DNA from: Symbiodinium natans
Lineage: Eukaryota > Sar > Dinophyceae > Suessiales > Symbiodiniaceae
Direction of reading: 5' to 3'
Length of the DNA stretch: 64,000 bases
Assembly: GCA_905221605.1 (NCBI GenBank)
Contig: CAJNDS010002273.1
Location: forward strand, 248,001-312,000
The position numbers and the translations under genes are program-made. The number at the start of each line of letters is the position of its first letter. Within the stretch, counting starts at the first letter, position 1. The notes below the pieces were generated by a model that made no database searches, was not told the origin of the DNA, and saw nothing but the letters and a program-made list of their open reading frames with translations. Positions 1 through 10,963 of the stretch are shown here, piece by piece.

Positions 1-2120
1 CCTCCAGGATGCTCGCCTCTGCCCTTGCCTCAAAGGTCGTCGTCTCCTCCGCACACGGCTCTTGCTTCAGAGCATTCGCGGCGATTGTCTCGGTAGCCTC
101 AGCAATCGCAGCCTCTGATGTCGGCTCAGACGGTGCACTTGCGTCAACAGGCTCCTCAACCTGCCGCCGCGCCTCTGCAACCCACTCCTCGAGATCTACG
201 GCTGCTTCCTCGGCCTGGGCATCAGCCAGCGGCTTGAGGATATCGACCATCTCCTCAACGGCGGCCGGGTTTGTGCTTGGGGCCTCCGCACGCAGCACCT
301 CATCCTCAGCAGCGGGCGTGCTGGGATCTTGAGCCACTTCCTCAGAAGCAGTGGGCTTCTCAGCTGTCTCCTCGGCAGCCTGAAGCTCATCGAGTTCTGC
401 AGCTTCTTCCTCGGCAATGGCGTCCGCAAATTGCTCGAGAACATCCTCGGCTGTGGGCATACTGGGATCTTCAGCTGCTTCATCAGAAGCAGTCGGCTCT
501 TGCTCCCCAGCTGCCTCTTCGGCAGAATGCCCCTGAGGCATTGCAAACCATCTAGAAGCTTCTGCCGCTTCTTCCGCAGCCATTGCATCAGCAGCAAGTG
601 GCTTGCCCTCATCCACAGCCAGGTCTGTGCCTAGGGCGTCTGCGTACAACTCCTCAACCTCAGCAGGAAGTGTCCATAGATCCTGAGCCTTGGCCTCAGG
701 AGCCATTGGATCTGGCTCCTCACCCATCTCCGATGTGCTTGCAATCTCCTCAGATCCGTCTGCCTTCGCCTCAGCGTCCGCCTCCAGGATGCTCGCCTCT
801 GCCCTTGCCTCAAAGGTCGTCGTCTCCTCCGCACACGGCTCTTGCTTCAGAGCATTCGCGGCGATTGTCTCGGTAGCCTCAGCAATCGCAGCCTCAGACG
901 GTGCACTTTCGTCAACAGGCTCCTCAACCTGCCGCCGCGCCTCTGCAACCCACTCCTCGAGATCTACGGCTGCTTCCTCGGCCTGGGCATCAGCCAGCGG
1001 CTTGAGGATATCGACCATCTCCTCAACGGCGGCCGGGTTTGTGCTTGGGGCCTCCGCACGCAGCACCTCATCCTCAGCAGCGGGCGTGCTGGGATCTTGA
1101 GCCACTTCCTCAAAAGCAGAGGAGCAGTGGGCTTCTCAGCTGTCTCCTCGGCAGCCTGAAGCTCATCGAGTTCTGCGGCTTCTTCCTCGGCAATGGCGTC
1201 CGCAAATTGCTCGAGAACATCCTCGGCTGTGGGCATACTGGGATCTTCAGCTGCTTCATCAGAAGCGGTCGGCTCTTGCTCCTCAGCTGCCTCTTCGGCA
1301 GAATGCCCCTGAGGCATTGCAAACCACCCATCGACTTCTGCCGCTTCTTCCGTAACCTCGGCAGGAAGTGTCCATAGATCCTGAGCCTTGGCCTCAGGAG
1401 CTATTGGATCTGGCTCCTCACCCATCTCCGATGTGCTTGCAATCTCCTCAGATCCGTCTGTCTTCGCCTCAGCGTCCGCCTCCAAGATGCTCGCCTCTGC
1501 CCTTGCCTCAAAGGTCGTCGTCTCCTCCGCACACGGCTCTTGCTTCAGAGCTGCAACCCACTCCTCGAGATCTACGGCTGCTTCCTCGGCCTGGGCATCA
1601 GCCAGCGGCTTGAGGATATCGACCATCTCCTCAACGGCGGCCGGGTTTGTGCTTGGGGCCTCCGCACGCAGCACCTCATCCTCAGCAGCGGGCGTGCTGG
1701 GATCTTGAGCCACTTCCTCAGAAGCAGTGGGCTTCTCAGCTGTCTCCTCGGCAGCCTGAAGCTCATCGAGTTCTGCAGCTTCTTCCTCGGCAATGGCGTC
1801 CGCAAATTGCTCGAGAACATCCTCGGCTGTGGGCATACTGGGATCTTCAGCTGCTTCATCAGAAGCAGTCGGCTCTTGCTCCTCAGCTGCCTCTTCGGCA
1901 GAATGCCCCTGAGGCATTGAAAACCACCCATCGACTTCTGCCGCTTCTTCCGCTGCCATTGCGTCAGCATGAACAGCCAAGTCTGTGCTTGGGGCCTCGG
2001 CGTGCAACTCCTCAACCTCAGCAGCAGGTGTCCACAGATCCTTTGGCTCTGAGGAGCCCTCAGCAATCTCCGATGCATTTGCAGTCTCCTCAGGTCCGTC
2101 CGCCTTCGCCACAGCGTCTG
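1..2120 (-). repeat. Long in-frame coding tandem repeats (three units of about 640-780 bp)
   Basis: The 60 bases starting at 1 and at 781 are identical, and a near-identical copy starts near 1481; a diverged fourth begins near 2120. Units differ by deletions. The 5-codon loss near 891 keeps the frame, and the large loss near 1551 leaves the third unit reading through. The 8-base insertion near 1112-1130 in the middle unit does not. High identity between units means recent duplication or gene conversion. Confidence 0.9.
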
Positions 2121-2745
2121 CCTCCAAGTCGTTCGCCTTTGCACATGGCTCTGTCTTCAGGGCATGTGCAGCGATTGCCTCGGCAGCCTCAGCAACCGAT
2201 TGTGCGTCCATAGAAGCATCACCTGCAATCGCAGCCTCTGATGTCGGCTCAGACTGTGCACTTTCGTCAGCAGGCTCCTCAACCTGCCGGCACTCCTCGA
2301 CATCTGCGGCTGAATCCTCGGTCGTCGCATCTATCAGCGGCTTGATGCTGTCGACAATCTCCTCCGCAAACAGGTCTGCAGCAGTAGGGGCCTCCGCACA
2401 CAGCTCCTCATCCACCGCAACAGGCACACTGGGATCTTGAGCCGTTTCCTCAGCCGCGTTCACATGAGCAGCTGGCTCTGGCACCTTGGCATGTCCCACA
2501 ACCTGGACAACATCCTCAACGACTGCGCCTCGGGCTTCCGACTGCATCTCCTCTGCAGCTGAGCTTGCATCATCGGCGTCTGGTTCGGAACTGCCTGCCT
2601 CTGCGCTTGCTTCAAAGGGCTTCTGTGCAACAGCCTCAGCCGCCAGTTCTGCTGAGGCCTCAGGCTCGTCTGCTTTTGCCTCGGCAGCTGGGTCCTCAGC
2701 CCTGCTGGACTCAGGCTGGCCCTGCTGGCTGCATGTCACCTCCAT
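1..2745 (-). CDS. Acidic Ala/Glu-rich repeat protein, 3' part cut by window edge, one frame break
   Basis: A long minus-strand frame encodes a very acidic, low-complexity protein rich in Ala, Glu, Asp and Pro. The first ATG in a plausible context is at 2745 (MEVTCSQQGQ); the open frame extends further upstream but without a clear start. The protein is built from long repeats holding blocks such as EEAAELDELQAAEETAEKPT, GWFAMPQGHSAEEAAEEQEP and VDILKPLADAQAEEAAVDLE. Around 1112-1130 one repeat unit has 8 extra bases compared with its sister copies, which shifts the frame. Beyond that point (1-1111) the original acidic frame is again open with no stop and continues off the left edge, so the gene looks intact apart from this break. 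No signal peptide, membrane segment or catalytic motif is visible. A related gene lies just upstream at 3.05-6.26 kb. Function unknown; such composition suggests an extended, highly charged protein. Confidence 0.6.
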
Positions 2746-3053
2746 GTGCTCAGGGACCGGTTCCAGGCCCCACGCAGAGGAGCGTGACCTCAGATTGCGC
2801 CACCGCACAATCAGCAATGCTAACGACTGATGATCATGCCAAGACGCTTGTCGAGGGTCTGCGTTGATGATGTCGCACGGCTCGCACCTGTTTGCAACAG
2901 TGAGGCAAGGTGGCTCCGTGGCGGCCCCATGATCCAGGCACATGGATGCTTGTTACCACCGACTGCCACCATTCACTGCCTCAAGCGGCTCAACTTATTT
3001 CAGGGCAGGTGACCTCAGTACCAATTATGTTCAACATCCCCCTGGCCTCATGC

Positions 3054-6000
3054 TACAACAGCTTCATCCTTGCAAAAAACCTCTGCAGGCCCTATTGCAA
3101 CCCTGGAAGCCCTGACCGAATTCCTGGAATCAGCGCAGCGGCCTGTGGGCACCACTGTCTTTGAAGCTCGCGGAGCCGTGTCAGCGTCCGTCACCTGGAC
3201 CTTCTTTGCCACCACTTTGCTGCTGGTCTTCCCAGCCTTCCCTGAGGTCCTGGAGTCACGGGATCAACAAAGACTATATACCCTAAACCCGCAACCAATC
3301 TCAACCATAAATCCTGTGATCCCGGCAGCGCCATGCAAGGTGTCCTCGTGGGGGCAGCCGGGACCTTCCTTTCAAGCACCTGTCCAGCCATTCAGCCCGA
3401 GCAAGATCCTCGCTCCCCCACTTGAAGTACCCGGCCTTGGGCTTCGCATGCTCGGGCTGCTGAGAGCGTTCTGGGCGCACTTGCTTTGCCGGGGCCTTTC
3501 CGGTACCTTTCAGTGGCTACAGGAACTCCTTGCTCGCATAAGGCACCAAGTCCTATACCTTGCCCATAGGCCTGCCGATGGGAGCCTCGGGCGCGGAATC
3601 TTGCTGGGCCCATCGGGCCGTTTCGACAGGGCAGCCGGCCGCGAATCTGAAGCTCTGTCTCGTGCCTCCTATGTCAGTCAGATACCCCCGCGTCTGAAGC
3701 TGACTAGTTCACACTTACGTGGGTGGTGCTCGCAATCTTTCCCTCGGCCTGCTGTGCTGGTGCAGCGCCTTCGCTGCGTGCGCTGCTCGGGATCCTGCTT
3801 TAGAGGTTTACTCTTGGTACACTTCTCGATTTGCACGTGTCATCCTTAGAGGTTTAGGGTTTAGGGTTTATAAAGGTTTAGCTTCAGACGGAGAGGCTTT
3901 GCCAGTGAATGCGACACCAACTGTGTTAGATGAAAGCGCTTCGGAAGATGGGGACTTGTCGACATGTTATATAACTACAACAACGGCAATAACCCTCACA
4001 TTAAGAAATCATGAAGCGCCCCAAATACTCGGAGTCCTTGGTCGTGGTATCTTGCTGGCCTTCTCAGATTCCACAGCTTTCTTGTCCAGGGCCTCTTGCA
4101 AGACTCATCTTCATGCCCAAGACCGTTCACATCTTCGCTTCAAGCGGTTCATTCTCAATTCTTTGCAACAAATTCGCATGGATGACGTGATTGTCTTCCG
4201 AATACTGGAACTCCACTGCGTTTGGGTGTAGGATTTAGGGTTCAAGGTTTAGGATTTAGGGGTCAGGGTTTCGGATTTAGGGCATTGGGCCTGCCAGAAG
4301 GCTCGGGCATCATCCTGATTCGACTGGCCAGCCTCCTCGGCACAGGATTGGATGTCTCAAGAAGCCGCACAAGGTGCCCGGAACTTCTGCGAATTCAGTG
4401 GCAGGAGACTCAGACCGTCGCCCGAATTCCCATGTCGCATTCCCAAGGTGCCTCGTTGTCGGGCTCCTTCTCACCTGGATCAGCAGCTTTCTTCGGGCCT
4501 CGGCTTGGCTTCCCTTCAAGGCCCCCCTTTTTTTATGCCCCTCAGATGTATGCGCTGCATACCACAGAGACCTGGCATGTCTTGACGTTACAGCAGGGCT
4601 GCCTGCATTCCAAGGCATTCCAATGAATTCTCATGCATGCAAGCCACCTCTTGGCGGAGCTGTCGGAGCAGGTCTTGACGTGGAAGGCCGGGAATTCGAA
4701 GCTTTGGTAGACACTCCCGGCTGCTTCGGTGGCGCAGGGTGGGACTCGGAAGTCCTGGTCTGCGGCTTCGTTGCCTGACGGATTTTTGGCGTGGTTCGCG
4801 ACTTAGGTGTAAATTCGCCACAGCTCGTAGAATTATGTTTTGGGTGGTAGTGTGCAGAGTAAGCAAGCAAAAGAAAATCAGATTGTTGAACAAATCCTGC
4901 TGCCTCGATGTTCAGTCGATTGCCACCACCCTTGCGAGCTTTGGGAGCCGCTGAGTTCTTCAGGCAGAAAGTGGAGCTCGAACGCCGCAGCGCATGTGGT
5001 GCTGTTCCCGACCCCTTGCCTTCCTCTACGAGTCGATCGGGTGCACCATCTGCCTTGCTAGGAGGTGCCAAGCTGCTGGTTGCTGCACCCGACGGATCCA
5101 CCATCCCTGCTTGCTTGGATGCTAGTTCCTCAGCTTTTGTGCCGGCAAGCTTCTGGACGGCATCCTCCACACAATCCTCAGTCTTGGCCTCAAGAGCCGT
5201 CAACTCTGTCTCCTCAGCTCTCTCCCGAGAAGCTCCCAAAGCAGCCTTCCCCCCAACTGCAATTGGGGTCTCCTGAGCCACCTCTGCCTTTGCCTCAGCG
5301 TCTGCCTCCACAGTGGGCTGCACGTGTTCCACCACTCTTGCTGCAAAGGTCGGCTCCACATCTGTCTCTGTTTTGGCCGCAGTTTTGCCAGCCTCCCCAC
5401 CAAACTCTGCTTTCAACACCCCCGAAGCCCATTCCTCGAGTTCTGCTCCGGCAGCCTCGGGGGCAGCAAGGGGAGCAAGTGGACTACCATCAGTTGGCTC
5501 CTCCGTAGCCACAACAGCCGCCTCTGCAACTGAGGTCTCCCCAGGCCCCTCCGCCTTCGTTTCTTCTGCTGAACGTGCCACCTCCTCAGCGGATGGCTCA
5601 TGGGAATGCGCAGCGATGTTCTCAGGTGGTGCCCCGGCAGTTTCCTCATCAGGCTCCGTGGCAGCCTGCCCCAGAGGCTCTGCAACCCGCTCCTCGACCT
5701 CTGCATCTGTTTCCTCGGCCGTTGCACCAGCAAGTGGCTTGACGGCATCTTCAACAGCCGAGTCTGTGATTCGGGTCGCCGCAGGCACTTCTTCAACCTT
5801 TGTCTCACCTGCATCAAAGGTTTCGAACTCTTGGACACTGGCATGGCCTGTCATCTCCCAGCCCACACTCATGACCCGGGCAACGTCATGTTGGGCATCG
5901 CAGGCACCGGCATCAGCATGTTCCTGCCGGAGGCTTGAGTCGACTTGCGCATGCTCCTGCTCGAATGACGTCGCCCCAAGAGGCATAGTGGAGACCTCCA

Positions 6001-6262
6001 CGGCAGCACAGCCACCTTCCTCATGATCTTCACCATCACTACAAATGAAGACTTGTGAGTCCAGGGTCTGCTTGATGTCAGCCGCAGCAGGGACACACGT
6101 TGCTGCCACACTCTCCCTGGACGCATCTCCATGCTGCGAGTCTGTGGGCAGATTCTCGCAGATCCCATGCTCAACTTCCACAGTGTCCCAAGCATGCCCG
6201 GCAACAGCGGTCTCTTGGGTCTCCTCGCATTCGGAGGCTACTGAGGAGTCATCCAAGCTCAT
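3054..6262 (-). CDS. Acidic N-terminus / basic K-P-S-rich C-terminus protein, multi-exon, paralogue of the gene at 1-2745
   Basis: The first large exon is open from an ATG at 6262 (MSLDDSSVASECEETQE) to about 4631. It is acidic and Ala/Glu-rich, then turns basic and Pro/Ser/Lys-rich (KSRTTPKIRQATKPQTRTSE). The module VEDAVKPLAGATAEETDAEV matches VDILKPLADAQAEEAAVDLE in the neighbouring gene, so the two are tandem paralogues. Further exon-like minus-strand frames continue the basic style: near 4430-4520 (KPSRGPKKAADPGEKEPDNE), near 4020-4100 (EALDKKAVESEKASKIPRPR), near 3375-3530 (KGTGKAPAKQVRPERSQQPE, later KWGSEDLARAEWLDRCLK) and 3054-3240 (GKTSSKVVAKKVQVTDADT, ending RMKLL and a stop). Telomere-like repeats at 3850 and 4228 fall between these exons. 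Exon borders are uncertain and the link of all pieces into one mRNA is inference. No known domain recognised. Confidence 0.5.
3850..4283 (+). repeat. Two short degenerate TTTAGGG patches
   Basis: Patches at 3850-3880 and 4228-4283 consist of TTTAGGG units with single-base changes (TTCAAGG, GGTCAGG). Both lie between exon-like segments of the minus-strand gene around them. Confidence 0.85.
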
Positions 6263-6337
6263 GCTGAACTCGAGGTGGGTCTGGCACTGCAACTGTAGCT
6301 CCGGATACTCGGGATTCGGCCTCGGCAACACGATTTT

Positions 6338-6568
6338 TCACGTGCATTTCGTGGTGCCACCAGAACGCAAATCCGAAAACGGCAGAAAACATTCACTGAC
6401 ATGACACTGACATGTGTCTGCCCCAAGCGGCTCGTTTTCATCTCCAGCTTGGAAGGAAAGAGCTTTCTTTGGCAAATGCGTCTCGGACTGCTCCATTGAC
6501 TCTTCGGCACCGGTCATACCTTCCGAGCACATGAGTTCATCAGGGAAAAGGCTCCGACAACATCGCAC
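6338..6568 (-). CDS. Possible upstream exon of the acidic gene at 3.05-6.26 kb
   Basis: A short minus-strand frame with acidic, polar composition (CSEGMTGAEESMEQSETHLP) lies directly upstream of the ATG at 6262 and could be a 5' exon or a separate short ORF. No domain is visible, and no splice junction into 6262 could be fixed. At 6628-6638, 60 bases further upstream on this strand, is an 11-base match to the start of the dinoflagellate spliced leader (see findings). Confidence 0.2.
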   Translation of the reverse strand: MRCCRSLFPDELMCSEGMTGAEESMEQSETHLPKKALSFQAGDENEPLGADTCQCHVSECFLPFSDLRSGGTTKCT

Positions 6569-6912
6569 CTGCTGGGTCGAACAGCAAGCAAAGGCAGCGG
6601 ACTGCCAGACTACCTGCCTTTGACTTCATGGCTACGGTTGGGATGGTCACAGAAGTCACATGGTAGACCTGGTTCGGCCTTCATGGGACGTTACCAAGGC
6701 TGCCCTAAACCCTATAAACCCTTAACCCCAAATCCAGCCTTCAGATTCCGCGTTGCACGAAGCAGGCTTCGATGCCATCACCTTGCGGCGGCTTCGGGTC
6801 TCTAGTGGCAGAGCTTTCTTCAAAGGCTGATTCGGAGAGCACATGGCCCAGCTGAAGGCAGCAAGGGCTCATCCCAAGGCTTCCCACTGAAGTCGGGACG
6901 ATTCGTGGCAGG

Positions 6913-7014
6913 ACCCCTAAACCCTAAACCCTAAACCCTAAACCCTAAACCCTAAACCCTAAACCCTAAACCCTAAACCCTAAACCCTAACCCTAAACCC
7001 TAAACCCCCAACCC
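6913..7014. repeat. Interstitial telomere-like array (CCCTAAA)n
   Basis: About 13 units of CCCTAAA, nearly perfect, losing register only at the end. It is followed 84 bases later by an array in the opposite orientation at 7098-7208. Confidence 0.95.
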
Positions 7015-7097
7015 CATGCAGCCGAAGGCAAGCCTCCAGGCTCTGCACGCAAGCGGTGCCCACCTGAACAGCACCATGTTTCGGAACTCCTGCCTTT

Positions 7098-7208
7098 CGG
7101 GTTTAGGGTTTCGGGTTTGCTCGGCGCTGTCTTAGGGTTTAGGGTTTAGGGTTCAGGGTTCAGGGTTTAGGGTTTAGGGCTTAGGGTTCAGGATTTATAG
7201 GGTTTAGG
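7098..7208. repeat. Interstitial telomere-like array (TTTAGGG)n
   Basis: Degenerate TTTAGGG units with TTCAGGG and TTTCGGG variants. Opposite orientation to the array at 6913, so the pair points head-to-head. Confidence 0.9.
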
Positions 7209-8049
7209 GATGCCCATGGGTGGCTTCTTCGGATGCCACCTAGGCGCCGGCACCGGCTCCGCACACTTCTCGCTGCTCATCGGCGGCACTGCGGGTGTCC
7301 GTCGCAGAGGCGTCTTCGGGTCCACAGAGTCTACAACACTCTCGGACTCTGCGACCATCTGCTCCTGCAGTTGCAGTTACAGTTGTTGGAGGATTTTGAG
7401 CGAACACACACAAGTATGCGTGGGCCCTGAAAGGCTGAGCTCCTGAGTCCAGTCGGCTTCAAACTCATCCACAATTGACCAGTCAGGAGCATTCTTGCCT
7501 AGGCTTCCCAGTGCTTCCGCTGAGGAAAGGCCCCTAAAAAAGCAACTCCACAGTGCCTGGCAGGACCATGAGCCATGAGCGTGGCTTGTTTACACATTCT
7601 CCAAATATAAATATGTCATGGCCAAAGCGAAGAGATGCCACTCGGCTCAGCGTTCGCAGAGCTGACGTAGCAGATTTGTGAGTCGCCTGCAGCTGCAGCT
7701 CAGAAGCTACAACTGGCCATTTTACAGGATTTATACCAATCACACCCGTTTGCATCCGGCTGCTGCTGACCCTTAACCCTAAACTGTTTTGAACCAAAAA
7801 CATCCATGCCCTGTGCGATGTGGACTTTCGTTCAGCTGAGCTGGAGGCAAAATACCCCTGCTGTTGAACCCAAACTCTGCACCAAATCAGCTGGGGCCAA
7901 ACCCGAAACCCTAAACCCTAAACCCGAAACCCTCAATCCTTGGGCCGAGCTTCCCTCCAGCTCCGAGCTGCTCGAACAGGCCATGTCGAGAAACTCAGAG
8001 TTGCCAGTAAGCTCCTCATTGACACACCACATCTGATAGTCCATACTAG

Positions 8050-8200
8050 GTAGGGTTTAGGGCTTAGGGCTTAGGGCTTAGGGCTTAGGGCTTAGGGCCT
8101 AGGGCCTAGGGCTTAGGGCTTAGGGCTTAGGGCTTAGGGCTTAGGGCTTAAGGTTTAGCGTCTAGGGTTTAGGGCTTAGGGTTTCGGGTTTAGGGTTTAT
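8050..8200. repeat. Telomere-like variant array (GGGCTTA)n
   Basis: Mostly GGGCTTA units with some GGGCCTA, flanked by TTTAGGG units. A whole array built on one variant heptamer indicates local spread of the variant. Confidence 0.9.
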
Positions 8201-9185
8201 AGGGCTACAGTACCTTAAGAACCCCAAACCTACTTTTTTGCAGGCTATTACTCTGAAGCCCCCTTATAGGATTCTTAGGAAACTTAAGGTATAGTTGCTA
8301 GGGTTTAGAGTTTCGGCTCTGGGGTTTAGGGTCAGCTCTCTAAGCCAAAGGTCCCTTTTGGGAGGTGCCCTAAAAGCCTTACTCGATAGGAACGCCCAAG
8401 GGGGCCATAATGTAATAATGTAGAACTGACCATATAGTCATAGTGCTGACTAGATGGCTCTATAAGCCTGCGCCATCCAAGCCCCCCCCCCCCCCCCCCC
8501 AAATCAAAACGAAGTCCTGGTCCTGCCCGCCAAGACCTGATGCTGCCTGCAGGGTTGTCCAGGATGAGGTATAGCCATTGCGACTCACTTTGAGGCGTCT
8601 ATGAGGTCCAATGTGCCGGCTTCTGATACTTACTGTGTATTGCCCTTCAACCGGGCAGCTTGGCTTCTGTGGTGCGAATTTTCGCGTAAACACCATTGTA
8701 ATTTCATCGTGGGACTTTCGGGGCCCAAGCAGATCCCACGGGACTCGAGCCCTGAACCCGAGGAAGTATGCCCTGGCCTGACTCGAGCGCTCAAGTGGGT
8801 TTGGCGCGTGCATGGTAGGCCACAGGAACGTGAGAGAAGTGGCCTGCAGGGCGCAATCTCGTTCTGATTGGGCTCTCGGTGTGAACGCAGTTCGAAAGCA
8901 TGACATGCAGCATCATGCCATGCCAAGTCTGGCCTCCAAAGCCAAACGCACCGCGTACTTTGAACACACAAAGCTGCGGAAGGACATCGCGAGAAGCACT
9001 TCATAAATGGTTGCTTGTCACTTTATACCCCCTGTGAAGGAGTCTGACACTTGTATCCTCACCACCTCCACGATGCTACTGGCAAACTGCCCCAAAAAAA
9101 TGAATCCACCGTAAAGATGCCATGGCACCACATATCCCGACGCGAGATGTCCATTGAATCACTGAAGCTCTCAAAGCACACCCCA

Positions 9186-9618
9186 TAAACCCCTAAACCC
9201 TAAACCCTAAACCCTAAACCCTAAACCCTAAACCCTAAACCCCAACCCCTTAGCCCCAGCACATCGAGGCCCGGTCCATGCCGCTGCGGCTGGTTCGACT
9301 CCACGCGCCCTGCGCCGCGTGCTCAGGTTTTTGCGTATCGTGCCACATCTTGCCGGCGGAGCTGGGACAATCGGTTTAGGGTTTAGGGTTTAGGGTTTAG
9401 GGTTTAGGGTTTAGGGGGATCTGGGACTATATAGGGTTTAGGGTTTTATAAGGCTTAGGGTTTAGGGTCCTACAGCCCGCCTTCTGCAGGCACAGGGGTC
9501 AGGCTGAAGCCCCAGTCTGGGGTGCGATCCACGCGCAGCAGGAAGGGCAGCGAGGGCACCTGAGCTAGGTTTAGGGTTTAGGGTTTAGGGTTTAGGGTTT
9601 AGGGTTTAGGGTTTAGGG
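9186..9618. repeat. Cluster of three telomere-like arrays
   Basis: CCCTAAA array at 9186-9250; TTTAGGG arrays at 9373-9470 and 9568-9618. The 100-120 bp spacers are unrelated unique sequence. Confidence 0.95.
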
Positions 9619-10707
9619 TCACGCCCATTGGACTTACAAATCCCAAAGCACAAGAGGTCACTTCTCTAAAATACGTAAGGCGGCCCCGACTATTTAGGGC
9701 ACCCACAAAGGGACCATAACTTAGAGAACTGACAGAATGTAAGATTGCGATGCTTGCCTCAAGGGATTTAGGGCGTTCAGGATTGAGAGTGTACGTGTAC
9801 TTGTGATGTTTTTCTTTGAGATCGTGCTGAGGCCGAGGCATATATGATGGGAAGGGCATACACAAAACCACACAAAACCAAGAAACGCAACATACAAACA
9901 TGAATCCATATCGGTATTACAAACATGTCGAGTGAGACATAGAAATAGAGACAGAGAGATGCAGAGATAGAGAAATATATGGGAGAGAGAGAGGGAGAGA
10001 GAGAGAGAGGGAGAGAGAGAGAGAGGGAGAGAGAGAGAGAGAGAGCGAGTGAGGGAGATAGACATTAGACTAGACAGTAGACTTTACACACTAGACATAG
10101 ATGGAGGGAGAGGGTACAAATCTACAACTGTAGGAACCCCTGCCATCTCCACAGAAGCCTCAAGAGTTCCAATTCTTTTCTCCACATCGAAATGACTCTT
10201 GGCACATTGAAACGCCACGGCGCAGTTCCGCCAGAAAGGCACTATGGCTTGGCGACACCACAAAGCAGAGCACGTTTAGCCAAACAGTTGGGGCCGGGGG
10301 GGGGGGGGAAAGGAACGCGGGCACGGGTAAAAATCAGCCCAAATGCAGTATATCCGGCTGATAGGAAGGGGGGAAGCATCCAAACTATTGCTCTTGCTAG
10401 TCTATCTGTTCTCGTTCTCGATGACTGGCACTGAAAAGCTGGATACAGTATTCAGCAAGAAGGCAAGCCCGAACCCTGCAGTTCTACCTTTACTTGCACG
10501 TCACTTGTCATGGGTGACCCTAAACCCTAAACCCTTAAAGATTCATCACGAAAGGCCGGGCTTACTCAACCCAAGTCAGAACGCAGGGGTGGCACCTCCA
10601 GCAGGCTGCAGCCGGAAACGCAACGCGCAGGCCGCCGGCGCACGGGAACCTTTCAATGGCACGAACTAGCACTGGCCTGCCTAATGTGCTTGTAAGCCAA
10701 GCCTTGC
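9619..10707. other. Non-coding stretch with GA-rich simple repeat
   Basis: 9950-10055 is a GAGA-type simple repeat; the short ORFs here read only low-complexity Ser/Leu. A G run sits near 10285 and one CCCTAAA pair near 10520. No gene is supportable. Confidence 0.7.
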
Positions 10708-10827
10708 CCTAAGGATCCATGTACCTATATACATATATATATATATATACTTGGGCAATAAAAGCTAATATAACGGGAACCCCTTGATGGGCCAAGTATA
10801 TACTATATAAGTACATGGATCCTTAGG
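10708..10827. mobile_element. Short inverted-repeat (MITE-like) element
   Basis: Ends form a near-perfect terminal inverted repeat: CCTAAGGATCCATGTAC on the left and GTACATGGATCCTTAGG on the right, enclosing about 85 bp of AT-rich sequence with a TA run. No coding capacity. Flanking duplication not clear. Confidence 0.75.
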
Positions 10828-10963
10828 TTGGCCCTACACGGCCCGAAACCCTCAAATTCAAGGCCAGGCCGCGGCCGGCGTCGGCAGTGGCACAGCAGCC
10901 AAAGGCAACGGTAAAGGCACCAATGGCCGGGGGCCTTGAGACAGGCTTCGTGTTGGGTAGCCT

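Larger units (their letters stand above)
6640..9185. other. Gene-poor stretch with telomere-like arrays
   Basis: CCCTAAA array at 6913-7014, TTTAGGG array at 7098-7208, short CCCTAAA patch at 7898-7938, and a variant array at 8050-8200. The unique sequence between (7209-7890, 8201-9185) holds only short ORFs on both strands with no coding signature I trust. 8210-8290 contains an imperfect inverted repeat around TACCTTAAG. A run of about 20 C lies near 8480-8500. Confidence 0.7.

Noticed and set aside
3070-3849. 259-codon plus-strand ORF
   Set aside because: Low-quality composition and it runs through telomere-like repeats at its end; the minus strand has better exon-like segments with splice signals.
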